NCBI GenBank assembly: GCA_016342745.1
Contig: JAEINT010000002.1
Coordinates: forward strand, 310,001-374,000
Direction of reading: 5' to 3'
DNA from: Labilibaculum sp.
GTDB taxonomy: Bacteria; Bacteroidota; Bacteroidia; Bacteroidales; Marinifilaceae
Length of the DNA: 64,000 nucleotides
In this document: one piece after another, positions 9,505 through 18,336 of the stretch
Layout: each line of letters starts with the position of its first letter
How positions within the stretch are numbered: position 1 is the first letter of the stretch
Program-made: the position numbers and the translations under genes
Notes under the pieces: generated by a model
Databases searched by the model: none
What the model saw: the letters and a program-made list of their open reading frames with translations, nothing else
Told to the model about the DNA's origin: nothing

Positions 9505-9605
9505 TTTTTGTTTTTTTATTCGTTTACATTCATTTTATGGCAATTGCTAAGTAGTCCGAAAATCGAAGTCTTACCAATTTAGATACTAAACCTGCCACAA
9601 AAATA

Positions 9606-9992
9606 TTAACGCTTGCTAAATTGAAATTTCTTACGAGCTTTTGGTTGACCTGGTTTCTTACGTTCAACCTCACGAGGATCACGTGTCATGAATCCAGCTG
9701 TTCTTAAAGCTGCTTTATCTTCAGCGTCAATTTTCACTAAAGCTCTAGAGATAGCCAAACGAAGTGCTTCTGCTTGACCTGTAACTCCACCTCCATCAAG
9801 ATTAACCTTGATATCATACTTATCAGCAACCTCTAAAAGGTTTAATGGCTGTAGTACAACATACTGAAGAGTCCCGGTAGTAAAGTACTCTTTAAGCTCT
9901 TTTTTGTTGATGGTAATCTGACCTTTACCTTCGCTAACATAGATACGAGCAACTGCCGATTTTCTACGTCCAATAGCATTAATAACTTCCAT
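9606..9992 (-). CDS. rpsI: 30S ribosomal protein S9
   Basis: A 128-residue S9. The motifs IGRRKSAVARIYV, LDGGGVTGQAEALRLAISRAL and the terminal basic tail ending KARKKFQFSKR, which reaches the P-site tRNA, are all intact. It starts 5 bp after the rplM stop, forming the universal rplM-rpsI pair. Confidence 0.98.
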   Translation of the reverse strand: MEVINAIGRRKSAVARIYVSEGKGQITINKKELKEYFTTGTLQYVVLQPLNLLEVADKYDIKVNLDGGGVTGQAEALRLAISRALVKIDAEDKAALRTAGFMTRDPREVERKKPGQPKARKKFQFSKR

Positions 9993-9997
9993 ACCTA

Positions 9998-10453
9998 TTA
10001 TTTAATAGTGTTTAAATCTAATTTCTTTGGATTTTGAGCCTCATGTTTGTGCTCAGGTCCTACATTTACATATAGGTTTGTGTAAAGAGTTCTTCCCAAA
10101 CGATTCTTTGGAAGCATACCTTTTACAGCCTTCTCAATTAATCTTTCTGGATGTTTTTCCATAAGATCAGCTGGAGTTTTAATTCTTTGTCCACCTGGGT
10201 GGCCTGTGTAAGAAAAATACTTTCTGTCTGTCATTTTGTTTCCAGTCATACGTATTTTCTCTGCATTGATAATGATCACGTTGTCTCCACAGTCAACGTG
10301 AGGAGTGTAATTAGGCTTGTATTTACCTCTAATTAGCTTTGCTACTTTAGAGCTAAGTCTACCTAACACCTGATCTGCTGCATCAATAACAATCCATTCT
10401 TTATTAACGGTTGCTTTGTTTGCAGAAACTGTTTTGTAACTTAATGTATCCAC
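9998..10453 (-). CDS. rplM: 50S ribosomal protein L13
   Basis: A 151-residue L13. Typical motifs are WIVIDAADQVLGRLSSKVAKLIRGK, VDCGDNVIIINAEKI, and the conserved AVKGMLPKNRLGR. It heads the rplM-rpsI-rpsB-tsf run; a well-formed promoter lies about 60 bp upstream. Confidence 0.98.
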   Translation of the reverse strand: MDTLSYKTVSANKATVNKEWIVIDAADQVLGRLSSKVAKLIRGKYKPNYTPHVDCGDNVIIINAEKIRMTGNKMTDRKYFSYTGHPGGQRIKTPADLMEKHPERLIEKAVKGMLPKNRLGRTLYTNLYVNVGPEHKHEAQNPKKLDLNTIK

Positions 10454-10507
10454 GGTTAAAAACTTTTAATAATTAATACTTTAATACAATTATTCCAATT
10501 TGGCTTG

Positions 10508-10538
10508 CAAAAGTACAAGAATCCTATAAATACACCAA
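10508..10538 (-). promoter_or_regulatory. Promoter for rplM-rpsI
   Basis: On the minus strand TTG (10538-10536) and TACTTTTG (10515-10508) are 20 bp apart, matching the Bacteroidetes consensus. The predicted transcript starts near 10501, leaving a leader of roughly 50 nt. Confidence 0.65.
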
Positions 10539-10614
10539 TTTTTTAGTCGATTAATTGACAAATACTTAACCTGATGTGGATAATCGGGGTAAAGTGGAGT
10601 AGGTAAAGTCAGTC

Positions 10615-10725
10615 AAAAAATCAAATTGATATATTTCCCAATAATGAATCCTTTACTTGCTAAGGGTAGTAGAATCAAGTTGTTGGGGTAGGGAGTCCTT
10701 ACATGTAAGCCCATCGTCACAATTT
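10615..10725 (-). ncRNA. Candidate small RNA, possibly 6S-like
   Basis: On the minus strand, TACTTTTG (10738-10731) could start an RNA at about 10725. Its first bases AAATTG can pair with CAATTT at 10628-10623, which is followed by GA and six U, so a closing stem and U tail define a unit of about 111 nt. Inside, CUUACAUGUAAG is self-complementary, CCCAA can pair with UUGGG, and ACUUG with CAAGU. No open frame of note is present. Size and a long closed stem recall the 6S-Flavo family, but I cannot confirm membership, and the -33 element is poor. Confidence 0.35.
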
Positions 10726-10803
10726 CTCTGCAAAAGTAGGAAATAAATTTATTTTAAAGCTCATTTTTAATCATTTTTTTACAAAGATTTCTATTTGGAT
10801 GAT

Positions 10804-10837
10804 TTGATATGCAGTTAGTAAGGATTGTTTACATTTG
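10804..10837 (+). promoter_or_regulatory. Promoter for the DNA glycosylase gene
   Basis: TTG (10804-10806) and TACATTTG (10830-10837) lie 23 bp apart, at the upper limit of the usual spacing. Transcription would begin only about 7 nt before the ATG at 10851. Confidence 0.5.
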
Positions 10838-10850
10838 TTTATACTAAATT

Positions 10851-11375
10851 ATGATTGTTTTGAAGCAGCGTTTAAAAAGATCATTTTTCCAGCGAGATGT
10901 TAGGCTAGCTGCCGACCAGCTAATAGGGAAACTTATTGTAAGAAAATTTGAAAATGGAGAGATGGAGTCTTTTCGAATTACCGAAATTGAAATGTATGTC
11001 GGTGAAGAGGATTTGGCTTGTCATGCTGCTAAAGGAAGAACCAAACGAACCGAAGTAATGTATCTAAAAGGTGGTTTGGTGTATGTATACCTTATATATG
11101 GAATGTATTGGATGTTTAATATTGTTTGTGGACCAGAAGAAAACCCTCAGGCCATATTGGTTCGGGCAGTTGAAAATATTGATGGGCCGGGTAAGTTAGG
11201 ACGAAAATTAAGACTGGATAAAAATTTTTATGGCGAAGACCTGGAGCAATCAGACAGAATATGGATTGAAGATGATGGTAGACGACCCAATTATACCAAA
11301 CACGGCAGAATAAATATTGATTACGCTGGCGATACATGGAAAAATAAAGCTTACCGATATAGAATCAAGGATTAG
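10851..11375 (+). CDS. DNA-3-methyladenine glycosylase (AAG/MPG family)
   Basis: A 174-residue base-excision repair enzyme that removes alkylated purines such as 3-methyladenine. The family core is clear: LAADQLIGKLIVRK, ITEIEMYVGEEDLACHAAKG with the catalytic Glu region, GLVYVYLIYGMYWMFNIV, and AILVRAVE. The C-terminus DYAGDTWKNKAYRYRIKD matches the family end. It is slightly shorter than most bacterial members (about 190-200). It is a single gene with its own predicted promoter and overlaps the convergent porin-like gene by 4 bp at the stop codons. Confidence 0.92.
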   Translation: MIVLKQRLKRSFFQRDVRLAADQLIGKLIVRKFENGEMESFRITEIEMYVGEEDLACHAAKGRTKRTEVMYLKGGLVYVYLIYGMYWMFNIVCGPEENPQAILVRAVENIDGPGKLGRKLRLDKNFYGEDLEQSDRIWIEDDGRRPNYTKHGRINIDYAGDTWKNKAYRYRIKD

Positions 11376-12499
11376 TTCCACTTAAGATTTCTCAAAAAGA
11401 AATCTCCGTTTATTCTTAAATAGATTGATGTGGCAAAATTTTCAACAGACTTGGCTAAGTCAGAGTAAACATCTAATTTGCCACCGATGTGGATTCCTTT
11501 GGCTACTTTATGCTCGTAATAATAGTTAAGGGTAGCTAGTTCTTTTCTTGTTTCTGCGTAGTTTTCACTTGAGATTACTTTTGTTGTAAATAATTCTGAT
11601 CCTCTTGAAGAGGCAAATTTGTAGGCATTCCAATATCCTAAACTAAGACGAGATTTTTTAGTGTGAATACTAAGCTGTGGATAGAAAGCATGTCCTCTGT
11701 TGTAGGTAAATTCCTTCTGGGATGAATTATCAGAGAAATAGTATGCCATTGTTTTAAAGCTCCATGATTTTATTTTGGAGTTTTCAATTTTTCGAACGAA
11801 CTCCAAACCTGAGGCAAAATTCCCAATGGTTTGAACTGATCCGTCAGAGCTATCAATTTCACCACCACGATGAGCAAACATGATTTCCACTGGTACGGAT
11901 AAGATATTATTAGCGGCATTTGAATTTAATTTCCAACGACCAGTTAAGCCGAAGGTGAATTTTTCCTGAAAAGGATCATTCTCAAGGATAAACTGTTCCC
12001 AGTTGATCCATGTGTCGAATTCTAATTTGCTTGATTTGTATTGTAGCTGAAAACCGTTTTCGCCAGTATCAGTAAAATAACGTTCTGGTTCAAACATTGG
12101 TTCCGATAAATTGTGGTTGTTGTCTTGATTTAAGCTACCAAGAATAAAGTTTACTTTATCTGAAGCTTTGTAAATTGCTGAAAATATAGGTTCCGATTCT
12201 GTGAAATTTTCACGGCCAGAATATTTTTGTAGTCTAGCTCCTGCTTCAATTCTAAAATTTTTACTAGGGTAATAAACCAGCTTAGGTGTAGCCAAATATC
12301 CGACCCAAGTCGTTCCGTTTAAGTGTTCACCATTGTATTCATTGTTTTTTACAAAATTCAAATTCTCAAAACGAAAGAATAATTTACTACTGTCTTGAGG
12401 ATTGAAATCCTTAAAGTGATTGAATGGACTTATTGTTTGAGCTGTTATCACTTGAAATGTGATCGTCAAGAGTAATATAAGAGTAGAGATTTTTTTCAT
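11372..12499 (-). CDS. Predicted outer-membrane beta-barrel protein
   Basis: A 375-residue secreted protein of unrecognised family. A signal peptide ends VITA-Q. The mature part alternates polar and hydrophobic residues with many aromatic girdle positions (for example FRIEAGARLQKY and LEFDTWINWEQF), and ends in an aromatic strand, IYLRINGDFFLRNLKWN, as outer-membrane barrels do. It may be a porin or a small-solute channel; no substrate can be named. A minus-strand TACTTTTG at 12527-12520 may serve as its -7 element. Confidence 0.7.
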   Translation of the reverse strand: MKKISTLILLLTITFQVITAQTISPFNHFKDFNPQDSSKLFFRFENLNFVKNNEYNGEHLNGTTWVGYLATPKLVYYPSKNFRIEAGARLQKYSGRENFTESEPIFSAIYKASDKVNFILGSLNQDNNHNLSEPMFEPERYFTDTGENGFQLQYKSSKLEFDTWINWEQFILENDPFQEKFTFGLTGRWKLNSNAANNILSVPVEIMFAHRGGEIDSSDGSVQTIGNFASGLEFVRKIENSKIKSWSFKTMAYYFSDNSSQKEFTYNRGHAFYPQLSIHTKKSRLSLGYWNAYKFASSRGSELFTTKVISSENYAETRKELATLNYYYEHKVAKGIHIGGKLDVYSDLAKSVENFATSIYLRINGDFFLRNLKWN

Positions 12500-12604
12500 T
12501 GTATTCTATTTAGGCCGCACAAAAGTAAAACAAATCAAATTTGTATTTTGTTAACAGTTCCTAAAAATATAAAATGTTGTATAAACAATTGATTGAATTG
12601 TGAA

Positions 12605-12645
12605 TAAAATAAAAGGTTTCTTCCCGTTTAGAGAAGAAACCTTAA
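12605..12645 (-). terminator. Terminator after the PspC/PadR operon
   Basis: AAGGTTTCTTC (12613-12623) pairs with GAAGAAACCTT (12633-12643) across a 9-nt loop. On the minus strand a U-rich stretch follows. Confidence 0.7.
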
Positions 12646-12771
12646 CTTTTTTGAATGCTTTGGTTACAGATTGATGAAAAAGACTAAATACTTTCTAAAC
12701 CAAATTTAGCCAAAGCCTGCATTCAAATTATACTAAACAAATAGTATGAGGTAATATTTAGATAAAAACAG

Positions 12772-12969
12772 TTACACTGTTTTGTATTTGGTATCTGGCA
12801 ATACTAACGCTAGAATAAAATAAGCAAGAAGCATTAGTGGATTAAATAAAGTGAGAATTAACCATGCTGCACGAATAATTATTGGGTCGAGTTCAGGATT
12901 AATGTATTGAGAAATACCTCCGCACACTCCTGCTATTTTCTTCTCCTCAGATTTTACTAAGCGTTTCAT
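12772..12969 (-). CDS. Small PspC domain protein
   Basis: A 65-residue membrane protein that is almost only a PspC domain: KRLVKSEEKKIAGVCGGISQYI, then a proline-containing hydrophobic helix ending in LALVLPDTK. PspC domains take part in envelope stress responses and membrane protection. It is the last gene of the five-gene minus-strand operon that includes a larger PspC protein and PadR regulator. Confidence 0.9.
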   Translation of the reverse strand: MKRLVKSEEKKIAGVCGGISQYINPELDPIIIRAAWLILTLFNPLMLLAYFILALVLPDTKYKTV

Positions 12970-12997
12970 ATTTCTTCTTTTTAGTTATTTTTTTCAA

Positions 12998-13507
12998 TTA
13001 ATTTTCATCTTCGTCATCATCATCAAAAGTAAAGTGTGATAAGGTTTTTAACTCATCAACTTTAAAATCACCGAAAAAGGATACTAATGATGTTCTGTTT
13101 TCGTTGTGATGCAATACGTGGAATTCGCTAAACTTCTTTTTGCCATTGGCTTTGGCGTAAAAATGAACATCGTCGGAATTGTCATCATCGTCGCGGTCAG
13201 TTAGTACTTCTTTGTAAGAGTTCCCTTTTGTTAATTGCGATGATACAATGTTTTTAAATTTTGTTTCTGTTCCTGTCGCGTGTTTGTATGATAGGAATTT
13301 AATGTTTTTACAGTCTCCTGTGATGTTTTTTTCTAATTCATCTTCATCTACGTCAAAATCTAAATTTTTAAGAAAACTACCAGCAAAACTAAAGCTGTTA
13401 AATCCGTCAATGTTAGAATATTTAGCATGTAAACTTTCGCCTTTTGTTTGTGCTTGAAGCAAAAATGGAAATGCAATTACCGCTATAATAAGAACTATTT
13501 TTTTCAT
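12998..13507 (-). CDS. DUF4252-type secreted protein
   Basis: A 169-residue protein with a signal peptide (ending LLQA-Q). The body, with KNIKFLSYKHATG and LVSFFGDFKVDELKTLS, resembles DUF4252 proteins that are common in Bacteroidetes next to PspC or sigma-factor genes. It has a strikingly acidic end, DDDDEDEN, and an internal DRDDDDNSDD segment. The function is unknown; the operon suggests envelope homeostasis. It lacks a lipobox, so it is likely periplasmic. Confidence 0.75.
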   Translation of the reverse strand: MKKIVLIIAVIAFPFLLQAQTKGESLHAKYSNIDGFNSFSFAGSFLKNLDFDVDEDELEKNITGDCKNIKFLSYKHATGTETKFKNIVSSQLTKGNSYKEVLTDRDDDDNSDDVHFYAKANGKKKFSEFHVLHHNENRTSLVSFFGDFKVDELKTLSHFTFDDDDEDEN

Positions 13508-13591
13508 GATTAATTATTTTAAGATTCTTGCACACACCGACAAGTTGTGTATTGAAAAAGGAGCCAGTGCAATGCAAGAACGTTATTGATT

Positions 13592-15178
13592 TTAATTTTC
13601 AAGTAAGCTTAATCCGTCTTTTTCCATGATCCACTTAAGGTCTAACATATCGTAATCCCATGTATCTGATGTGTTTTCGATGTCATGAATAATTTTACCC
13701 ATAGAATCATCTAGGTAAATTACCTTTCCTTCTGGTACTTTAATCGTAATGTGAAGTTTCTGATTTCTCCACTTAGATTCAAGAGGAAGCGTAAAGAATT
13801 GATTGAATGTAATCAGGGAATCATTTTGAGTCCATTTGTATTCAATATGTTCTGCATTATCTATTGCTTTATCGGGTGATTTGCCTCTTGATTTTTTTCG
13901 AAGCTTAATCTCAAATTTATTAGTGTGGCTTTTCTCGATGTCTAAAGTTGGTTTCCCAATCATTATTTCATGATCATTTTTTGTAATAACCTTAATTTGA
14001 TCGAGGCTAAGATGACCGTCGTGATAGTCAAAGTCCACATTATCTGTCGATTTAAGATAGAGCGTATCGTTTGCAAAAGTTTTTACTTCATGATTCTCTG
14101 AATGACGAGTGCTGCTATGCATATATCCCTTTACTTGAGAAAAACTTAAACTGATAACAAGGATGATTCCAAGTAGCCACGCAGCAAGTGCCGAAAAGCC
14201 TATTATTTTATTGTTGGTTTTAAAATTGAATAGAAGTTTTAAGCCCGCAAAAATTAGAAGCAAAAGCGGAATTCCAATGATAATTATAATTCCAATCGTG
14301 AATAGTGTAATGCTTGTTCCGTCAAGAAATAGATGAGGGAATGATGATCCAGGGAAATCAAAATCTGAGAATGGACCAAAAAAGCTATTGGCAAAAATCA
14401 TTGAACCAATAAAGCTAAGAAGTGTTACAAATCCAGCAAATACAAATCCTATACCCAATAGTATAATTACGACTTTAAGAATGAGCCGTAAAGCTGTTCC
14501 AAGAAAATCAATTACTCGATCAAAGCCGTCACGAACATGAGGTTCATTTTTGTCACGAATTTTTTCAAAACTTTCTTTTACTTCCTTGTATTCATCTTTA
14601 ATCGATTCCTCGATATTGGAAATGTTAACTTTTTTTCCTTTCATTTCTAACTTTTGGGTTGTTGTTACCGCTTTAGGAACAGCAATCCATAAAATGATAT
14701 AAAGAGGTAAAGAGAATCCATATCCTAGGAAGAACAATATTGCAAACAATAATCTAATTACAACAACATCGATTCCAAAGTAGCCAGCTAATCCACTTGC
14801 AACACCACCTAAAACTCGATGGTCTGGATCTCTGTATAGCCTGCGTTTTCTTTTGCCATTAGATGTAGGTGCTGATTCAGTATTTTCTTCTTCTCTTTCA
14901 GCATTTTCTTCATCGGTAGCAAAAATTTCTTCAGGTTTTCCCATAATGGTGATTGTTTCTTCAACCATTTCGGTGTTCACAACCTGATCTTTTGAGCTTA
15001 GCTTCTCTTGAAATATCTCAGCAATACGTGCTTCAATGTCAGTTATAATTTCGCGACCTTCTTCACTTGCACCATAATGAGAACTAATCGTTCGTAAGTA
15101 CGATTGCAATTGGTCAAAAGCATCCTCATCGATATGGAAAATGCTTCCACTTATATTAATTGTTAATGTCTTTTTCAT
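13592..15178 (-). CDS. Large PspC domain membrane protein
   Basis: A 528-residue protein. Residues 1-100 form a cytoplasmic acidic region with a helical repeat (IITDIEARIAEIFQEKL). The PspC domain at about 110-170 has LYRDPDHRVLGGVASGLAGYF. Further membrane helices follow near 225-265, 285-320 and 325-350. The C-terminal 180 residues form a soluble domain, probably facing the periplasm, with regular beta-strand character. It lies 21 bp after padR. The family is widespread in Bacteroidetes, where PadR and PspC genes travel together; its precise task is not known. Confidence 0.88.
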   Translation of the reverse strand: MKKTLTINISGSIFHIDEDAFDQLQSYLRTISSHYGASEEGREIITDIEARIAEIFQEKLSSKDQVVNTEMVEETITIMGKPEEIFATDEENAEREEENTESAPTSNGKRKRRLYRDPDHRVLGGVASGLAGYFGIDVVVIRLLFAILFFLGYGFSLPLYIILWIAVPKAVTTTQKLEMKGKKVNISNIEESIKDEYKEVKESFEKIRDKNEPHVRDGFDRVIDFLGTALRLILKVVIILLGIGFVFAGFVTLLSFIGSMIFANSFFGPFSDFDFPGSSFPHLFLDGTSITLFTIGIIIIIGIPLLLLIFAGLKLLFNFKTNNKIIGFSALAAWLLGIILVISLSFSQVKGYMHSSTRHSENHEVKTFANDTLYLKSTDNVDFDYHDGHLSLDQIKVITKNDHEIMIGKPTLDIEKSHTNKFEIKLRKKSRGKSPDKAIDNAEHIEYKWTQNDSLITFNQFFTLPLESKWRNQKLHITIKVPEGKVIYLDDSMGKIIHDIENTSDTWDYDMLDLKWIMEKDGLSLLEN

Positions 15179-15199
15179 TTGTATATCGGTTTAAGGGTC

Positions 15200-15523
15200 T
15201 TACTTATTGATTGTACTTACGGCATCAACTAATTCTTGCCAGGAATGATTTAATTCTCCAAGAAATTCTTTTCCTAAGTCTGCAATGGTATAGTATTTTC
15301 GTGGAGGTCCTTGGGTCGATTCTTCCCATCGGTAGCTTAATAGTCCTGCATTCTTTAATCGAGTAAGAAGAGGGTATAGAGTTCCTTCCACAACAATCAT
15401 TTTTGCTTCTTTTAACTCCTTAATAATATCGGAGGCGTAAGCATCATTTCTTGATAAGATGGAAAGAATACAATATTCCAGCACTCCTTTACGCATTTGG
15501 GCTTTAGTGTTTTCTATCTTCAT
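15200..15523 (-). CDS. PadR family transcriptional regulator
   Basis: A 107-residue winged-helix regulator. Motifs include QMRKGVLEYCILSILSRNDAYASDII and EGTLYPLLTRLKNAGLLSYRWEESTQGPPRKYY, the hallmark PadR helix-wing. It is of the short subfamily without a long C-terminal dimerisation helix. It probably represses its own operon. It lies 12 bp after the lipoprotein gene and 21 bp before the pspC-like gene. Confidence 0.93.
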   Translation of the reverse strand: MKIENTKAQMRKGVLEYCILSILSRNDAYASDIIKELKEAKMIVVEGTLYPLLTRLKNAGLLSYRWEESTQGPPRKYYTIADLGKEFLGELNHSWQELVDAVSTINK

Positions 15524-15535
15524 GGTTGGAATAAA

Positions 15536-15964
15536 TTAAATTCTTGTTTTTGTATTTCCCGGATGATTCCAAAAGCTTTTTCTCTTCTTAAGGATTCTTT
15601 TTGGTTCCTTAATAATATCAGTTGTGTCTGCTTTAATTTGCTTAGGGATTTCTGATTTTTGTTTTGTTGTACATAGGCTATCATTTTTTCCGGTAATAAT
15701 ATCTTTGCATAGCTGTATGTTTTCTTTAAATAAGAACAAACTAGAGCTGATGTAACTTTTTTCTCTATCTGAATTCAAATCTAGTCTTGGCATTTCAGAG
15801 TTCCCACCATAAATTGTTTCTGTTGCAATCTTCATAATTGGAGAAAGAACTTTTATTTGCTTCGTGGCAATGGATGCGAATTGAGCATTAACTTCTGTCG
15901 AACAGGAGAATAAAACAATTATAATTATACTGAGCTTCCAAAGTGAACAACTATTTGTTTTCAT
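15536..15964 (-). CDS. Hypothetical lipoprotein, first gene of the PadR/PspC operon
   Basis: A 142-residue protein with a lipobox, LFSC (Cys about 20), although an alternative signal cleavage at VNA-Q is also possible. The rest is Lys/Thr/Ser-rich and predicted to be mostly unstructured, ending with KKRKSFWNHPGNTKTRI. I do not recognise the family. The promoter 50 nt upstream would make it the first gene of the operon. Confidence 0.65.
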   Translation of the reverse strand: MKTNSCSLWKLSIIIIVLFSCSTEVNAQFASIATKQIKVLSPIMKIATETIYGGNSEMPRLDLNSDREKSYISSSLFLFKENIQLCKDIITGKNDSLCTTKQKSEIPKQIKADTTDIIKEPKRILKKRKSFWNHPGNTKTRI

Positions 15965-16020
15965 GATTGGGTGTTTTTTTTATTTCAATAATACTATTGC
16001 ATACACGCAAGCTTGTTATA

Positions 16021-16052
16021 CAAATATACGTACAAAAAAAGGTAATATGCAA
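16021..16052 (-). promoter_or_regulatory. Promoter for the lipoprotein-PadR-PspC operon
   Basis: On the minus strand TTG (16052-16050) and TATATTTG (16028-16021) are 21 bp apart. Transcription would begin near 16014, 50 nt before the first gene. Confidence 0.6.
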
Positions 16053-16181
16053 AGCATAGTACTGTAAATATTGACGCACGCACATTAACTGTCTGAAAAT
16101 CAATGATAAAAATTTCAAATAATTTTATATTACTTTTGATCTTTGTTAGAAATTCATGATTTTTTGTAAAAATAAATCCTA

Positions 16182-16406
16182 ATGGCAAGAGTGTTGCAGG
16201 TAAGAAGTAGGTGTATTGGATGTGCTTATTGTGTAGAAATAGCTCCTGAGTTTTGGAGTATGAATAGTGAAGATGGGCGTTGTGATTTAATTGGGGCAGA
16301 AATTCGAAATGGAACTTTTGTGTTGGAAATTTTCGAGGATGAGATTGCTAAAAATGAAAAATCTGCAGAAATATGTCCAAGTAATTGTATTCGTGTGGAG
16401 TTATAA
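16182..16406 (+). CDS. Single-cluster ferredoxin-like protein
   Basis: A 74-residue protein with Cys11, Cys14, Cys17 and Cys65 in the C-x2-C-x2-C...CP pattern of one [4Fe-4S] cluster; Cys69 and Cys34 are extra. It would carry electrons in the cytoplasm. TACTTTTG at 16131-16138 is a likely -7 element, with a start about 45 nt before the ATG. It stands alone, with typA convergent, so the redox partner is not evident. Confidence 0.85.
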   Translation: MARVLQVRSRCIGCAYCVEIAPEFWSMNSEDGRCDLIGAEIRNGTFVLEIFEDEIAKNEKSAEICPSNCIRVEL

Positions 16407-16456
16407 GTTGCTTAATTATCAATAGAGTAAAATTTCACTTCATTTGTTTTAAAATA

Positions 16457-16492
16457 AAAAGAGCGACAACCATTTGGGTTATCGCTCTTTTC
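16457..16492. terminator. Bidirectional terminator between ferredoxin gene and typA
   Basis: GAGCGA/TCGCTC with an inner AACC/GGTT stem (16461-16487) is flanked by A-rich and T-rich runs. A second hairpin, AATGTGAT/ATCACATT (16504-16528), lies closer to the typA stop. Confidence 0.8.
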
Positions 16493-16539
16493 TATGAATT
16501 GGTAATGTGATCAGTTTGCAATCACATTAGTGGTCTTTA

Positions 16540-18336
16540 CTATTTAGCAGCTCTTTTACGATCTGTTTCCTTCAAGAAGATTTTTCTTAAACGAATATTG
16601 TTAGGAGTTACCTCAACATACTCATCACCTTGAATGTATTCCAAAGCTTCTTCAAGTGTGTGAATGATTGGAGGAGCTAATCTAACCTTATCATCAGTAC
16701 CTGAGGTACGCATGTTGGTAAGTTTTTTAGTTTTAGTTACGTTTATAACCAAATCTCCTGCACGGTTGTTTTCTCCAATAACCTGACCTTCGTAAATTTC
16801 AGTAGTAGGAGCAACAAAGTAAGTTCCTCTGTCTTGTAATTTACCTAATGCGTAAGCAAAAGTAAGCCCTGTTTCCATAGCGATTAATGAACCATTAATA
16901 CGTCCTGGAATAACACCTTTGTGTGGTTGGTATTCTAAGAATCGGTGAGAAATAACAGCTTCTCCTGCAGTTGCAGTTAACATCTGATTTCTTAAGCCAA
17001 TAATACCACGAGATGGAATGTGGAATTCAAGGTGAATACGATCAGCCTTACGCTCCATGGTTAACATTTCACCTTTACGCTGAGTTACGATTTCAATTGC
17101 TTTTCCTGATACATCTTCTGGAAGGTCGATGTACAATACTTCAATTGGCTCACATTTTTCACCACCAATTTCTTTGATGATAACCTGTGGCTGTCCAACT
17201 TGGATTTCGTATCCTTCACGACGCATTGTTTCAATTAAAACAGACAAGTGAAGAACACCACGACCAAATACGATATATGAATCAGCAGATTCAGTCTTTT
17301 CGACTCTAAGTGCTAGATTTTTTTCTAATTCTTTATTTAAACGGTCAATAAGGTGACGAGAAGTAACGTATTTACCATCTTTTCCATAGAATGGAGAGTT
17401 GTTAATGGTAAAAAGCATACTCATTGTTGGCTCATCAATTGCGATAGGCTCTAAAGGCTCTGGATTCTCAAGGTCGCAAATTGAATCTCCAATATCAAAA
17501 CCATCAATTCCTACTAATGCACAAAGTTCACCAGAAGCTACAGATTGAACTCTTTCTTTACCTAAACCAGTAAATACATGAAGTTCTTTAATTCGTTGCT
17601 TTTTGATGCTTCCATCAGGCTTCACTAAATTTACATCCATTCCTTCACGCAATTCACCACGGTGAACACGTCCTACAGCAATACGTCCAACATAAGCTGA
17701 ATAGTCAAGAGACGTAATCAACATTTGAGGAGTACCATTAATTGTTTTTGGTTCAGGAATAAATTCAATTACAGCATCAAGGATAGCAGTAATGTCTGTG
17801 GTTGGTTTTTTCCAGTCTTTCGACATCCAACCTTGTTTAGCAGAACCGTAGATGGTTGGGAAATCCAACTGTTCTTCAGTTGCGTCCAAATTGAACATCA
17901 ATTCAAAAACTTGTTCTTGTACTTCTTCAGGACGACAATTTGGTTTGTCAACCTTGTTTACTACAACAACAGGTTTTAGACCCAAAGCCAAAGCTTTTGA
18001 TAATACGAATCGAGTCTGTGGCATGGTTCCTTCAAAAGCATCTACTAAAAGTAATACTCCATCAGCCATGTTTAAAACACGCTCAACTTCTCCACCAAAA
18101 TCCGAGTGACCAGGAGTATCGATAATGTTAATTTTAACACCTTCGTACTCAAGAGAAACGTTCTTCGACAAGATGGTGATCCCTCTCTCTCGTTCCAGGT
18201 CGTTATTATCTAGGATTAACTCGCCTGGAGTCTCATTTTTTCTAAAAATGTTACTATGCATTATCATTTTATCCACCAAAGTAGTTTTACCGTGGTCAAC
18301 GTGTGCGATAATTGCAATGTTTCTCAATTTCCTCAT
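16540..18336 (-). CDS. typA: Ribosome-associated GTPase TypA/BipA
   Basis: A 598-residue translational GTPase. The G1 AHVDHGKTTLVDKM, G3 DTPGHSDFGGEVE and G4 NKVDKP motifs are intact, followed by domain II and a BipA-type C-terminus (LTFAYALGKLQDRGTYFVAP). It binds ribosomes in an EF-G-like manner and aids 50S assembly and growth at low temperature or stress in other bacteria. TACTTTTG at 18511-18504 (minus strand) may be its -7 element. Confidence 0.97.
   Translation of the reverse strand: MRKLRNIAIIAHVDHGKTTLVDKMIMHSNIFRKNETPGELILDNNDLERERGITILSKNVSLEYEGVKINIIDTPGHSDFGGEVERVLNMADGVLLLVDAFEGTMPQTRFVLSKALALGLKPVVVVNKVDKPNCRPEEVQEQVFELMFNLDATEEQLDFPTIYGSAKQGWMSKDWKKPTTDITAILDAVIEFIPEPKTINGTPQMLITSLDYSAYVGRIAVGRVHRGELREGMDVNLVKPDGSIKKQRIKELHVFTGLGKERVQSVASGELCALVGIDGFDIGDSICDLENPEPLEPIAIDEPTMSMLFTINNSPFYGKDGKYVTSRHLIDRLNKELEKNLALRVEKTESADSYIVFGRGVLHLSVLIETMRREGYEIQVGQPQVIIKEIGGEKCEPIEVLYIDLPEDVSGKAIEIVTQRKGEMLTMERKADRIHLEFHIPSRGIIGLRNQMLTATAGEAVISHRFLEYQPHKGVIPGRINGSLIAMETGLTFAYALGKLQDRGTYFVAPTTEIYEGQVIGENNRAGDLVINVTKTKKLTNMRTSGTDDKVRLAPPIIHTLEEALEYIQGDEYVEVTPNNIRLRKIFLKETDRKRAAK

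Noticed and set aside
15994-16188. A 64-codon minus-strand ORF upstream of the lipoprotein gene
   Set aside because: It covers the predicted promoter of the PadR operon and has low-complexity hydrophobic sequence.
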